In this document: positions 59,001 through 62,826 of the stretch, piece by piece
How the letters are laid out: each line of letters begins with the position of its first letter
Position numbering within the stretch: position 1 is the first letter of the stretch
Assembly: GCA_963662175.1 (NCBI GenBank)
Contig: OY759218.1
Coordinates: forward strand, 7,990,001 to 8,054,000
DNA: 64,000 nt
Reading direction: 5' to 3'
From: Aradus depressus
Lineage: Eukaryota > Arthropoda > Insecta > Hemiptera > Aradidae
Notes under the pieces: model-generated
What the model saw: the letters and a program-made list of their open reading frames with translations, nothing else
The model's database searches: none
What the model was told of the DNA's origin: nothing
Program-made: the position numbers and the translations under genes

Positions 59001-59573
59001 TGGTCATAGCAAGTTGTTCTAACTAAATATTATGTGCGGAAAACTTGAATAATGACATGAAACTGAAGTCTGCCTGTCTGTCGGTCGGTAAGTTCGGCTT
59101 GAACGTATATTTAGTAATCTCACTGCGTGCGTTGATTTGATTGCTTTGAAGATAGCTAACTCTCCTCTGAACAGTATATTAAACGTATTTTTCAATTTGA
59201 TGTAGGAGGTTTTAGTTTAAAATAATCATACGAATACAGGTTTAATATACAATTCAACCATGTTAATAGCTCATTTTCTATAAAAATAGGAGGATAATTA
59301 CTTTGATTCTAACACCCTCAAATAATAATTTACCCAGACTAAAGATAATAACTTGGACAGACTTACAACAATTTCGACGTCAGGCCCATGATCTTGGACC
59401 ACTTCTCCTTTATGGCAGCCTCTACAGACGGCTTCAGAGGTCCTTCATAATCCTTGTCTATCAAAGTTCGTTATCATTGAATTCTACGTCAGGATTGCAG
59501 GCCTCATGGAAACCACTGAGTCTACCGTTGTTACAGACTCTCCTTCAGCATCGATCTCTGTTGATTCACCATC
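28994..59573 (-). CDS. Patj: Patj/MPDZ-like multi-PDZ scaffold gene, partial, 15 exons
   Basis: Internal part of a multi-PDZ scaffold of the PATJ/MPDZ (MUPP1) family. These proteins bind Pals1/Crumbs, junction and other membrane proteins at the apical cortex and tight or subapical junctions. Exons in transcript order: 59573-59367, 58256-58083, 57838-57677, 56189-55953, 55853-55617, 41734-41642, 41419-41278, 40176-39975, 37775-37677, 35900-35198, 34235-34131, 32453-32328, 31184-31062, 30737-30606, 29084-28994. All have AG/GT borders and all phases match. They encode four PDZ domains and long linkers. Family membership rests on the domain order and on signature stretches such as [15 protein letters not shown] and [18 protein letters not shown]. 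Both gene ends lie outside the window. Whether the ortholog is best called Patj or Mpdz needs a phylogeny. Confidence 0.92.
30606..30737 (-). CDS. Patj: Patj exon: acidic Ser/Glu linker
   Basis: 44 codons, phase 0, acceptor ...tttttccag before 30737 and donor gtaagt after 30606. Reads [40 protein letters not shown] and AGVQ. The [12 protein letters not shown] cluster has the composition of casein kinase 2-type sites, which is an inference from sequence only. Could be skipped, since both ends are phase 0. Confidence 0.85.
31062..31184 (-). CDS. Patj: Patj exon: linker
   Basis: 41 codons, phase 0, acceptor ...tattttcag before 31184 and donor gtacgc after 31062. Reads [20 protein letters not shown], then [21 protein letters not shown]. 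No domain. Supported by borders, phase, and position directly after a PDZ domain. Confidence 0.82.
31700..32225 (+). repeat. Dispersed repeat family A copy in a Patj intron
   Basis: Shows 'agataaaaatcaaaatacgtg', 'aattggctgcatatcaatag', 'gcgtcgtccttaaggggatc', 'tgtatcgatatatttattat', 'cgtgaattatcgtgtccaca', 'tggattcaggggaccggaaa' and the 'actgcccgattataag' end (about 32201). About 180 bases of unrelated sequence (31930-32110) interrupt it. Noncoding. Confidence 0.65.
32328..32453 (-). CDS. Patj: Patj exon: end of PDZ domain d
   Basis: 42 codons, phase 0, acceptor ...cttgtgtag before 32453 and donor gtaaaac after 32328. Reads [40 protein letters not shown] and [37 protein letters not shown] is diagnostic of PATJ/MPDZ. 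The alphaB starts with ASHERAV, giving His at the class I position. Confidence 0.96.
32750..33210 (-). pseudogene. Jockey-clade LINE 3' fragment in a Patj intron
   Basis: The minus strand from 33200 reads [40 protein letters not shown] and [20 protein letters not shown]. It is the C-terminal ORF2 region also seen at 27.2 kb and 15.6 kb, but a distinct subfamily. The frame ends near 32955. The sequence to about 32750 would be the 3' untranslated part. It is strongly 5'-truncated and lies in the intron between exons 34131-34235 and 32328-32453, on the gene's own strand. Confidence 0.85.
34131..34235 (-). CDS. Patj: Patj exon: centre of PDZ domain d
   Basis: 35 codons, phase 0, acceptor ...tttttag before 34235 and donor gtatgc after 34131. 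Reads [20 protein letters not shown] then [15 protein letters not shown]. The stretch [20 protein letters not shown] is the beta3-alphaA region of the PATJ/MPDZ domain whose loop is IGISIVGGK. The family commonly has an alternative or small exon just before G(I/V)FIK. No defects. Confidence 0.95.
35198..35900 (-). CDS. Patj: Patj large exon: Ser-rich linker and start of PDZ domain d
   Basis: 703 bp, the largest exon, entering with one base that completes Arg (AG|G) and leaving in phase 0. Acceptor ...gttttgtag before 35900, donor gtacac after 35198. About 200 residues are low-complexity, Ser/Asn/Asp-rich linker (for example [37 protein letters not shown]) with no domain. The end, [21 protein letters not shown], is the first strand and SIGISI loop of PDZ domain d. 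The linker is fully open over 700 bp in AT-rich sequence, strong support for selection. Its length is probably lineage-specific, as linkers vary most in this family. Confidence 0.93.
36118..36473 (-). repeat. tRNA-derived SINE (family S1), full-length copy
   Basis: On the minus strand from 36473: the head 'ggcgccggtagctcagtggt' with A-box tagctcagtggta, then the B-box region 'gtgggttcgtagcccgacc', followed by a fixed body ('aagcacgccgtccttcggat', 'gggacgttaagcgatggtcc', 'gagcgctctggtagtaggc', 'aaagcccgggcatgagtcat'). It ends in a tail that on the plus strand is ttaggttaggttaggtttt at 36118-36136. A-box and B-box are about 35-40 bases apart, as expected for an internal Pol III promoter. This is the best copy of the family here. 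Confidence 0.9.
36474..37676. other. Patj intron, no other gene seen
   Basis: AT-rich. Near 37025-37110 the words 'acaatattagctggggcttcc'/'ttagcttggactcccactgtt' recur about 40-45 bases apart, a short degenerate tandem repeat. Nothing else. Confidence 0.45.
37677..37775 (-). CDS. Patj: Patj exon: C-terminal strand of PDZ domain c and linker
   Basis: 99 bp, enters with one base completing Ser (AG|T) and leaves with AG. Acceptor ...gtttttag before 37775, donor gtaatt after 37677. Reads [20 protein letters not shown] then [17 protein letters not shown] is the expected last strand of domain c. The upstream exon can be read a few codons further past its donor, but the phase and the IRYIP match support this join. 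Confidence 0.88.
37776..39744. other. Patj intron, nothing recognised
   Basis: AT-rich sequence with only short incidental frames. No repeat family was recognised. Confidence 0.4.
39745..39925 (+). repeat. Dispersed repeat family A, 3' end
   Basis: Contains 'catttcgagtcgatatagtg', 'attctttcgggagtaagatg', 'ggattcagagggtcgggaaa' and 'acgattgcataacttcccct', followed by 'gctgggaaagaaaaaca'. CTTCCC/GGGAAAG can pair as the terminal hairpin. It ends about 50 bases left of the exon 39975-40176 donor. Confidence 0.7.
39975..40176 (-). CDS. Patj: Patj exon: most of PDZ domain c
   Basis: 202 bp, enters with two bases completing Gly and leaves with AG of a split codon. Acceptor ...ttttctag before 40176, donor gtacct after 39975. 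With the previous exon it gives [40 protein letters not shown] and [20 protein letters not shown]. The loop is LGLI rather than GLGF, and the alphaB start is THQQSTS, with His at the class I position. These match the divergent central PDZ domain of PATJ/MPDZ with a GDF-I-SINNxTLRxVTHxQ core. Note that the domain ends ASSQIR(Y). Confidence 0.93.
40640..41095 (+). repeat. Dispersed repeat family C, diverged copy
   Basis: Shares 'ctcccgagtagtcaaatcta', 'gtcttcatctcaaatttcta' and 'ttctgagtttcaacgttcaa' with 3450-3560 and 6900-7030, in the same order. Its ends are unclear. Confidence 0.5.
41278..41419 (-). CDS. Patj: Patj exon: linker and first strand of PDZ domain c
   Basis: 142 bp, enters in phase 0 and leaves after the first base of a Gly codon. 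Acceptor ...gaatttcag before 41419, donor gtgagt after 41278. Reads [20 protein letters not shown] and on to [16 protein letters not shown](G). The last residues form the first beta strand of a PDZ domain whose loop is completed by the next exon ([11 protein letters not shown]). Confidence 0.9.
41642..41734 (-). CDS. Patj: Patj exon: short acidic linker
   Basis: 31 codons, phase 0 to 0, acceptor ...tttttcag before 41734 and donor gtaata after 41642. Reads [20 protein letters not shown] then [11 protein letters not shown]. Acidic and Ser-rich, no domain. It is assigned because it has clean splice sites, a matching phase and lies between PDZ exons. The upstream intron is about 13.9 kb, so a further small exon between 41.7 and 55.6 kb cannot be excluded. 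Confidence 0.8.
43080..43420 (+). pseudogene. mariner/Tc1-superfamily transposase C-terminal part, broken
   Basis: DDE transposase relic in the long Patj intron, on the strand opposite the gene. After a decayed 'D-G-AP-x-H' motif (GAT with one G missing, about 43117, then APVHVV) the frame reads [20 protein letters not shown] and WIGRGAF. It then shifts to [20 protein letters not shown] and [18 protein letters not shown]. NxWIGRxGxxxWPxRSPDLxPxDFxLWGYLK is the usual form. Here the catalytic Asp of SPDL is His, and two frameshifts are present. Upstream (42600-43075) may hold the rest but is unrecognisable. Inactive. Confidence 0.8.
43421..44399. other. Patj intron, no gene recognised
   Basis: AT-rich. 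Short frames at 43723-43974 (+) and 44059-44316 (-) show no known motif. Confidence 0.35.
44400..44690. repeat. Inverted duplication of a coding-like fragment, 104-bp arms
   Basis: 44400-44503 read on the minus strand matches 44587-44690 on the plus strand over 104 bases without gaps at about 81% identity (20 mismatches counted by eye). The spacer is 83 bases. Both arms translate in the same register: one gives [19 protein letters not shown], the other [20 protein letters not shown], followed by similar VV(H/N)RLS(D/V)SDL. The minus arm has a stop at the fourth codon. Confidence 0.85.
44527..44814 (+). other. Unidentified 95-codon reading frame containing one arm of the inverted duplication
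   Basis: Open from 44527 to 44814, including [40 protein letters not shown] and a C-terminal [16 protein letters not shown] do not recognise the family. The presence of a second diverged copy of part of it suggests a repeated, probably transposon-derived protein fragment rather than a host exon. It lies in the Patj intron on the opposite strand. Confidence 0.3.
45081..45148 (+). repeat. 34-bp tandem duplication with GGGAC/GTCCC hairpin
   Basis: The unit beginning aggggacatacgtcccagaa occurs at 45081 and again at 45115. Each contains GGGAC-ATAC-GTCCC, a 5-bp stem with a 4-base loop. Confidence 0.8.
45731..45907. repeat. Long foldback: about 75-bp imperfect inverted repeat
   Basis: The left arm (about 45731-45807: gttgattttttccagaggtg ... 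cactttcacgtcccttc) pairs with the right arm (about 45831-45907: gaagggacgtgaaagtc ... gacctctggaaaaa ... aaatcaacat). The loop is about 24 bases. The innermost 17 bases pair exactly; the outer parts have a few gaps. On either strand a transcript would fold into a long hairpin. Confidence 0.85.
45908..50780. other. Long AT-rich Patj intron segment, no gene recognised
   Basis: Very AT-rich. A patch at 47060-47300 is less so and on the minus strand reads [20 protein letters not shown] and [20 protein letters not shown] between stops. It could be a decayed transposon, but no family was assigned. A (TA)n run is at 48238-48254. Nothing else. Confidence 0.4.
50795..51035 (+). repeat. tRNA-derived SINE (family S1), deleted copy and extra tail piece
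   Basis: 'gttcttgcatactgggctca', then B-box 'gacggttcgaaacccggtcg' and 'aggccttatctaggaggtta', then a jump to the tail block 'caagcccgggcatgaatcat' near 50885. About 90 bases on, 'acgttaaagcccgggaatga' (50999) repeats the tail block. The body between B-box and tail is deleted. Confidence 0.7.
51036..52813. other. Patj intron, AT-rich, nothing recognised
   Basis: AT-rich with many A and T runs (e.g. A20 near 52546-52564). No gene or known repeat was supported. Confidence 0.4.
52814..53125 (+). other. Unidentified 103-codon frame with heptad repeats
   Basis: The frame starts near an ATG-like TTG/ATG context and runs to a TAA at 53123. Residues about 26-50 read [28 protein letters not shown]: leucine/valine at positions a and d of four successive heptads, encoded by a diverging 21-bp DNA repeat ('tctaatgga(c/a)(c/g)tgaac'). 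The rest ([17 protein letters not shown]...) matches nothing I know. It is GC-richer than the surrounding intron. Could be a short coiled-coil protein, a transposon fragment, or chance. Confidence 0.3.
53883..54044. mobile_element. MITE-like element with about 65-bp imperfect terminal inverted repeats
   Basis: The left end gtacacacatgactagccgt (53883) is matched in inverse by the right end ...aatcgaacggttagttaggt-gtac (ending 54044). Inner parts 'aacaatgtggaataatcata' and 'ggttaatccacattattg' also pair. Total 162 bp, AT-rich, noncoding. I could not settle a target-site duplication by eye, so superfamily is unassigned. Confidence 0.65.
55140..55330 (+). repeat. Dispersed repeat family B, copy
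   Basis: 'gacattccatttcaataggc', 'cgccatttctaaacaatgac', 'agataccgaaaaatgttttg', 'gattttgaagttagtaggct' follow the same order as at 10971-11100 and 11440-11570. The 104-codon frame across it (55068-55382) is therefore incidental. Confidence 0.6.
55617..55853 (-). CDS. Patj: Patj exon: rest of PDZ domain b
   Basis: 79 codons in phase 0, acceptor ...ttttccag before 55853. It starts [20 protein letters not shown], continues [20 protein letters not shown] and [20 protein letters not shown], and ends IPDSVSNSQ. The [16 protein letters not shown] stretch is highly characteristic of this domain in PATJ/MPDZ. Its alphaB start is ASLDQAV, without the class I His, so ligand preference may differ from domain a. 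The donor is gtgagt at 55616-55611. Reading through it stays open to a TAA at about 55518, which would give a truncated form if the intron were retained. The intron to the previous exon is only 99 bp. Confidence 0.95.
55953..56189 (-). CDS. Patj: Patj exon: linker and start of PDZ domain b
   Basis: 79 codons in phase 0, acceptor ...gtttacag before 56189 and donor gtaag after 55953. Starts [20 protein letters not shown], a linker with alternating Ser and basic residues ([20 protein letters not shown]). It ends [22 protein letters not shown], in which [17 protein letters not shown] is the first beta strand and GLGF loop of the next PDZ domain. The family has the same split after DY(Q/K). No anomaly seen. 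Confidence 0.95.
56190..57087. other. Patj intron, AT-rich with a TTA microsatellite
   Basis: (TTA)n at about 56575-56598. No gene. Confidence 0.5.
57088..57397 (+). repeat. tRNA-derived SINE (family S1), near full-length, head truncated
   Basis: From 'tctgagctcaagttcgtggg' through the B-box 'gggttcgaaacccgaccgag' to the body ('gtacttcggatgggacgtta', 'tcccgagcctgtacgatgtc', 'gcgctctggttgtaggcgaa', 'aaagcccgggcatgagtcat') and tail 'aaaacctaacctatggt'. The A-box half of the head is missing or replaced. It lies in opposite orientation to 36118-36473 and has about the same body. Confidence 0.88.
57677..57838 (-). CDS. Patj: Patj exon: second half of PDZ domain a
   Basis: 54 codons in phase 0, acceptor ...attcag before 57838 and donor gtatgt after 57677. 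Continues the domain directly: [20 protein letters not shown], with His at the start of helix alphaB (NHIEVV), the position that selects class I (S/T-x-hydrophobic) ligands. It then runs [20 protein letters not shown] and ends [14 protein letters not shown]. The upstream intron is 244 bp and holds a 26-base C tract. In the downstream intron (56190-57676) lies a SINE. Confidence 0.95.
57999..58024 (+). repeat. 26-base C tract in a Patj intron
   Basis: Run of 26 C about 60 bases left of exon 58083-58256, i.e. just downstream of its donor on the minus strand, where it reads as a G run. The length is likely inexact. G runs near donors can act as splicing enhancers in general; whether this one does is unknown. 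Confidence 0.8.
58083..58256 (-). CDS. Patj: Patj exon: first half of PDZ domain a
   Basis: 58 codons in phase 0, acceptor ...gttatag before 58256 and donor gtaatg after 58083. Begins [20 protein letters not shown], which contains the GLGISL carboxylate-binding loop (GLGF-type). It continues through [20 protein letters not shown] and [17 protein letters not shown]. The insert [14 protein letters not shown] in the beta2-beta3 region is a hallmark of this PDZ domain in PATJ/MPDZ proteins. Loop residues and the GDELLE strand look intact, so the domain should fold and bind C-terminal ligands. Confidence 0.95.
58257..59366. other. Patj intron, nothing else recognised
   Basis: AT-rich. 'gactactaataataacaatt' recurs at 58533-58552 and 58711-58730, followed each time by 'gacttacaacag/gaaacttacaacag', a short local duplication of about 180 bases spacing. 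Confidence 0.5.
59367..59573 (-). CDS. Patj: Patj exon: linker before first PDZ of the window (three apparent 1-base deletions)
   Basis: The acceptor (tttttgtttcag) is just right of 59573; the donor gtaagt follows the last base at 59367. The exon starts [19 protein letters not shown] and should end GPDVEIV, running into the next exon's VGQLRKF. This is the usual 'W..[10 protein letters not shown].QLrKF' lead-in to a PATJ/MPDZ PDZ domain. Three frame changes are needed: near 59425-59435 on the exon's reverse numbering for the [13 protein letters not shown] junction, near the [14 protein letters not shown] junction, and at the GGG run in KIMG/PDVEIV. Each looks like one missing base. The exon is 207 bp, so three losses keep the end phase. 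All neighbouring exons are intact, so sequencing error is likelier than pseudogenisation. Confidence 0.75.
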
Positions 59574-59849
59574 CTGAAACAAAAACAATAAAATAGATAT
59601 TCAAAAAAATTATTTAAATTATGTTTTTAATTTCAAAAATTAAACAAAATACAAACTTTTAAACTAAGAAAAATTGAAAAAATTAATTAAATACATATTA
59701 TTCATATTAATATACTATGCAAAAAAGATAAAAAATATTATTCTATCTTGACTCCCCATGTTTGTAAAGTATGTGAAAACGATGGCGATGAAATAGTGGA
59801 GCATTTATCTGGTTTACCTCGATACCCCTTAAATTAGAATTCTACAGTC

Positions 59850-59989
59850 GTTTCTGATTTTATTTTTTTATGCATGTTGCGACAATTGTTTCACAGTACT
59901 GGGAAATGGCTTCTAACTGTTGTTTACAGTGACCAGCTTGTAGCCCATGTCTAAATCGCGTGGAGCACCTATGGAATGAACTTACTTAC
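59850..59989 (+). pseudogene. Tc1-like transposase fragment interrupted by the R1 element
   Basis: The plus strand at 59942-59989 reads SPCLNRVEHLWNELTY, the SPDLNPIEHLWxEL motif that surrounds the last catalytic residues of Tc1-type transposases. Just before it comes Q-stop-PAC, the usual xxWPAxSPD with TGG changed to TGA. The Asp of SPD is Cys. The frame is cut at 59989, exactly where the T run (poly(A) tail) of the R1 element starts. The rest should lie beyond the R1 5' end, outside the window. Confidence 0.8.
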
Positions 59990-60006
59990 TTTTTTTTTTT
60001 TTTTTT
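59990..60006 (-). other. Poly(A) tail of the R1 element (T17 on plus strand)
   Basis: Seventeen T at the boundary between the Tc1-like fragment and the GC-rich R1 3' untranslated part (acgggtgctccggcaaatca). Confidence 0.85.
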
Positions 60007-60099
60007 ACGGGTGCTCCGGCAAATCACCCGGCCCGCTTATCGTCAGGGAAGGAGGAAGTACATATTGGATTTTATTGATATATAACAGTGTTGCTGTGG

Positions 60100-61380
60100 G
60101 TGTCTAGGGGTGACAGCCTCTGGTCCCGAGCGGGACAGACTGGCACTCCCAGACCTCCTTGGGTTGCGGCTGCCAGGCGGCGCCGAGAGAGCTCGAGTTA
60201 GATGGAGTGGGACTGCTTCTACATCGCGGCTGCCGGGGGTAGACTTCAGGCCGGTCCGTCAGTCGCCCCCGGCGCCGGTCAAAGGGCCTTTTTCTGTTCC
60301 CGCCAGGAGGTGGACAAACCGGCCGAACGCCGGGTAGCTCGACTCCGTCATCCACTCTGGCAGAGTCAATCCCAGATATGATCCTGTCGCGCGATCAACT
60401 CCACCCTAGACTGTCGTATAGTGGACAATCGAGGACACATGTTCTGCAGTCTCGATGCCGCCACCATGAACAGTTCCGGGCTATCCTACCTCTTGAAGAA
60501 GAAGGAGTTTGGAGTTGAAGTCGCCGTGACCTGATAGTACCTGAGATGTCCAGTGATCGGGCTGTACCCAAGTGGAGCGCAGGCGGACTCGGACGTCAGG
60601 AAAATATGCAAATGTCGTTCGGCCATCGGAGGAGCGCGACCATCGCTGCTGCCACTTGCTCATTATCCAGTCTTGGACAATGTCCCTGCAACGCTCTGGT
60701 CCGTTCTGTCCGCGTAGCTCACCCTCCAGCGCGAGGCGCAAGGGCTCATCTACATCTGCTCTCAGGGGCAAATTGCGTCTACAGAAGTACGAGGCAACCG
60801 CCCCGTCCAAGACCAAGTCTATGGGCGGAGCCCCTGCCAGCACCTGTAGCGCTGCCGTGGAGACAGTACGATAGGCCCTTGTGACCCTCAGGAGGGCGGC
60901 TCTTTGGGCCTGCAGTAGTCTCGTCCTCTGCTGCTTGGTGGGGCGAAACCACCATCCTGCAGCAGCGTACCGAGCCACAGCCTCGAATACCCCCGTGTAG
61001 ATTGTTCTACACGCTAAGTAATCGAGGCCTCATGTTGCGCGAGCTAGGCGGCTCAGAGCGTTGAAGATCGCATTTGTCCTTTCCTTGATGGCAACAGCGT
61101 GGGGGGTCGCGCTGAAGCCCGGACCCAGCCTCACACCAAGGTATGTGACCGTCTCCGGGAATTCAACGCGCATCCCCTGGATCCTCAAGGAGAAGGAGTG
61201 GCGGGCGTCGGTTTTCCCTCTCATCAGCAAGGCCTTAGTCTTGCTTGGTGAGAGGGCCAGCTTGTTGGCGCAGCACCAGCCGTCGACGAAGTCGATGACG
61301 GCCTGGGCTGCGCGGGTCAGAGCAGCCCGGCTATCAGCGTGCACCGTGATCACGAGATCGTCAACATAGGCTACATCCTT
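60100..61380 (-). pseudogene. R1-type ORF2, RT catalytic motif to C-terminus, frameshifted
   Basis: The minus strand starts at AYVDDLVITVHADSRAAL (catalytic YxDD at about 61357-61368). It goes on through KLALSPSKTKALLMRGKT and PETVTYLGVRLGPGFSAT to LSRLARAT. After a break it continues MARYAAAGWWFRPTKQQRTR, LLQAQRAALLRVTRAYRTVS and TAALQVLAGAPPIDLVL, the R1 region after RT. The C-terminal Cys-His region survives in pieces near 60440 (CVLDCPLYD). LPEWMTESSYPAFGRFVHLL, the usual R1 end, is recognisable near 60350. Several single-base frameshifts. The upstream RT palm is missing, replaced by the LTR element. The triad YVDD itself is intact. Confidence 0.88.
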
Positions 61381-61381
61381 A

Positions 61382-61953
61382 TGTTAGCGCAACATTTAAT
61401 TAATTTTTGATTTTTTGTAGAGGTATTTTTTCTTAAGTTTTCTTTCATTAATTATTCTAATAATTATTAATATTATTATCATAACTATGGTCAATATTAC
61501 TCATGTAATTTATTCTTATGTTTATATTACATCATATTAACAATTTGTGGGAGGAGCCTGTGTGGGGGAGTGGGGAATAGTTCGTTTTATGACCGCTGGT
61601 CAGTGTTGGACAGATAGTCTTCCATGGTCCTTCAGCCTGTTGACATTAGGGAACTCCTCAAGGCCACGAACCCGCCGACTTCTCTCGTCAACCCGGATCG
61701 CCTTTCCGTGGACCTCTGAAGTCTGGTACTTGGCTCATCTGGTGTGACGGCGTCCTCAGCCTACTCCCAGATCTTCTCGGCCTTGTTTGGAGATCAGTTC
61801 ATCAGCCCATCTTCCACATTCACCCCTCCACATCAGGAGAGTTAACTTTGTTTATTTTTGTTTTTCCTTTTAACTACGCCGACTGGCCCTTGTATTTGAA
61901 ATGAAATATAATTATATTATTTTTCAAAATCTAGTCTATGTTATTTATTAACA
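61382..61953 (+). repeat. Candidate 5' long terminal repeat (572 bp)
   Basis: Starts TGTTA and ends TAACA, a perfect 5-bp inverted terminus of the usual TG...CA type. GC-richer U3/R-like centre (61550-61860). No second LTR is in the window, so the assignment rests on ends and the downstream primer site. Confidence 0.6.
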
Positions 61954-61960
61954 TAGAATT

Positions 61961-61978
61961 TGGTGATTCCGGCCAGGA
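61961..61978 (+). promoter_or_regulatory. Candidate tRNA primer binding site
   Basis: tggtgattccggccagga lies 7 bases after the LTR end. It begins TGG, complementary to the CCA end of a tRNA, and is a GC-rich island in AT-rich sequence. Which tRNA it matches was not determined. Confidence 0.55.
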
Positions 61979-62555
61979 ACATATATATTTGTTAAAATAT
62001 GTATTTGAATTTTGTTCAAAGATGTATTCTAATCCTACTTTGGATTTAATCCTATTTTTGTACAACTAGCTATTTTCTTGTTATTGCGCACCACATACCT
62101 GCCTATAACCTTCGTGTTATCATTTATGATAGTAATCAGATGTTATTATTATGATCTGGAAATAGGTCATATCAAGGTAAATAACATTCTTCTATCCATT
62201 AATCAGTGGATTTCTATTTTTATTTTTATGTTGATAGACTCTTCTTATATTATAATCTATTTTTTAAATAGTTTATAGTCTATCATTTTCTTGTGTTAAA
62301 ATGCATAAATATATATTTTTTCAACCTAATATTTTCAGTGGCACTCATTTAGGTTCTTGTATTTGTTTTGATTACTAGAAGGTTCAATGTTTGTTTATAT
62401 TCACTCTAGCTTCTTTTGTTAATTTCAACTTCAGATATATTTATTATTTTAATTTCATTTTCTTAGAAATACCTCGTTTCATTTTCAATTTTCATTTTCT
62501 TTTAATCATGGCAAGTGAGGAAGCGGATGTTAATGTTGCTGCTTTCTCCGATTCT

Positions 62556-62826
62556 CGGACAATAATATTAAGACGCAAACCGACGCAGGCCGATCGTTGT
62601 TCCGTGCGCCAGTTATTATTCTGTGGCCTATACCAAGGCCTGCCACGCGATTTCCTATGCAATAGGGTTCCTGTAGAGCCAGGAGTTGGACGGACTCAGC
62701 GTACACCCGCTCACGCAGTTCATCCGCCACTCTCCTACACCTATTCATGTTGTGCTGGACAACGTGGATACCCGCATGTTCCCTCACTCTACCCGCCATA
62801 GTCCGTGCGTGAGGCCAGCTTCTCAA
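62556..62826 (-). pseudogene. R1-type ORF2 start: endonuclease N-terminus
   Basis: From 62826 the minus strand reads MRSWPHARTMAGRVREHAGI, HVVQHNMNRCRRVADELRER and VYAESVQLLALQEPYCIGNR. This is the N-terminal part of the APE-type endonuclease of R1 elements, with catalytic N (QHNMNR) and E (LQEPY) present. It continues IGHRIITGARNNDRPASVCV and stops being R1-like near 62555, where the opposite-strand LTR element begins. The remaining endonuclease (D, H residues) and most of RT are absent. Confidence 0.85.

Larger units (their letters stand above)
61382..62555 (+). mobile_element. LTR retrotransposon 5' end inserted in the R1 element
   Basis: An AT-rich segment between two GC-rich R1 parts. 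It begins TGTTAGCGC at 61382, immediately after the R1 YVDD coding region. It has a candidate LTR ending TTAACA at 61953, a candidate primer binding site, about 530 bases of leader, and an ATG at 62509 starting MASEEADVNVAAFSDSRT, a plausible Gag start. At about 62555 it changes abruptly to R1 endonuclease sequence on the other strand. Only the 5' part of the LTR element remains, and about 1.3 kb of R1 is also missing, so the right junction is a deletion or rearrangement, not a clean insertion. Confidence 0.65.
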
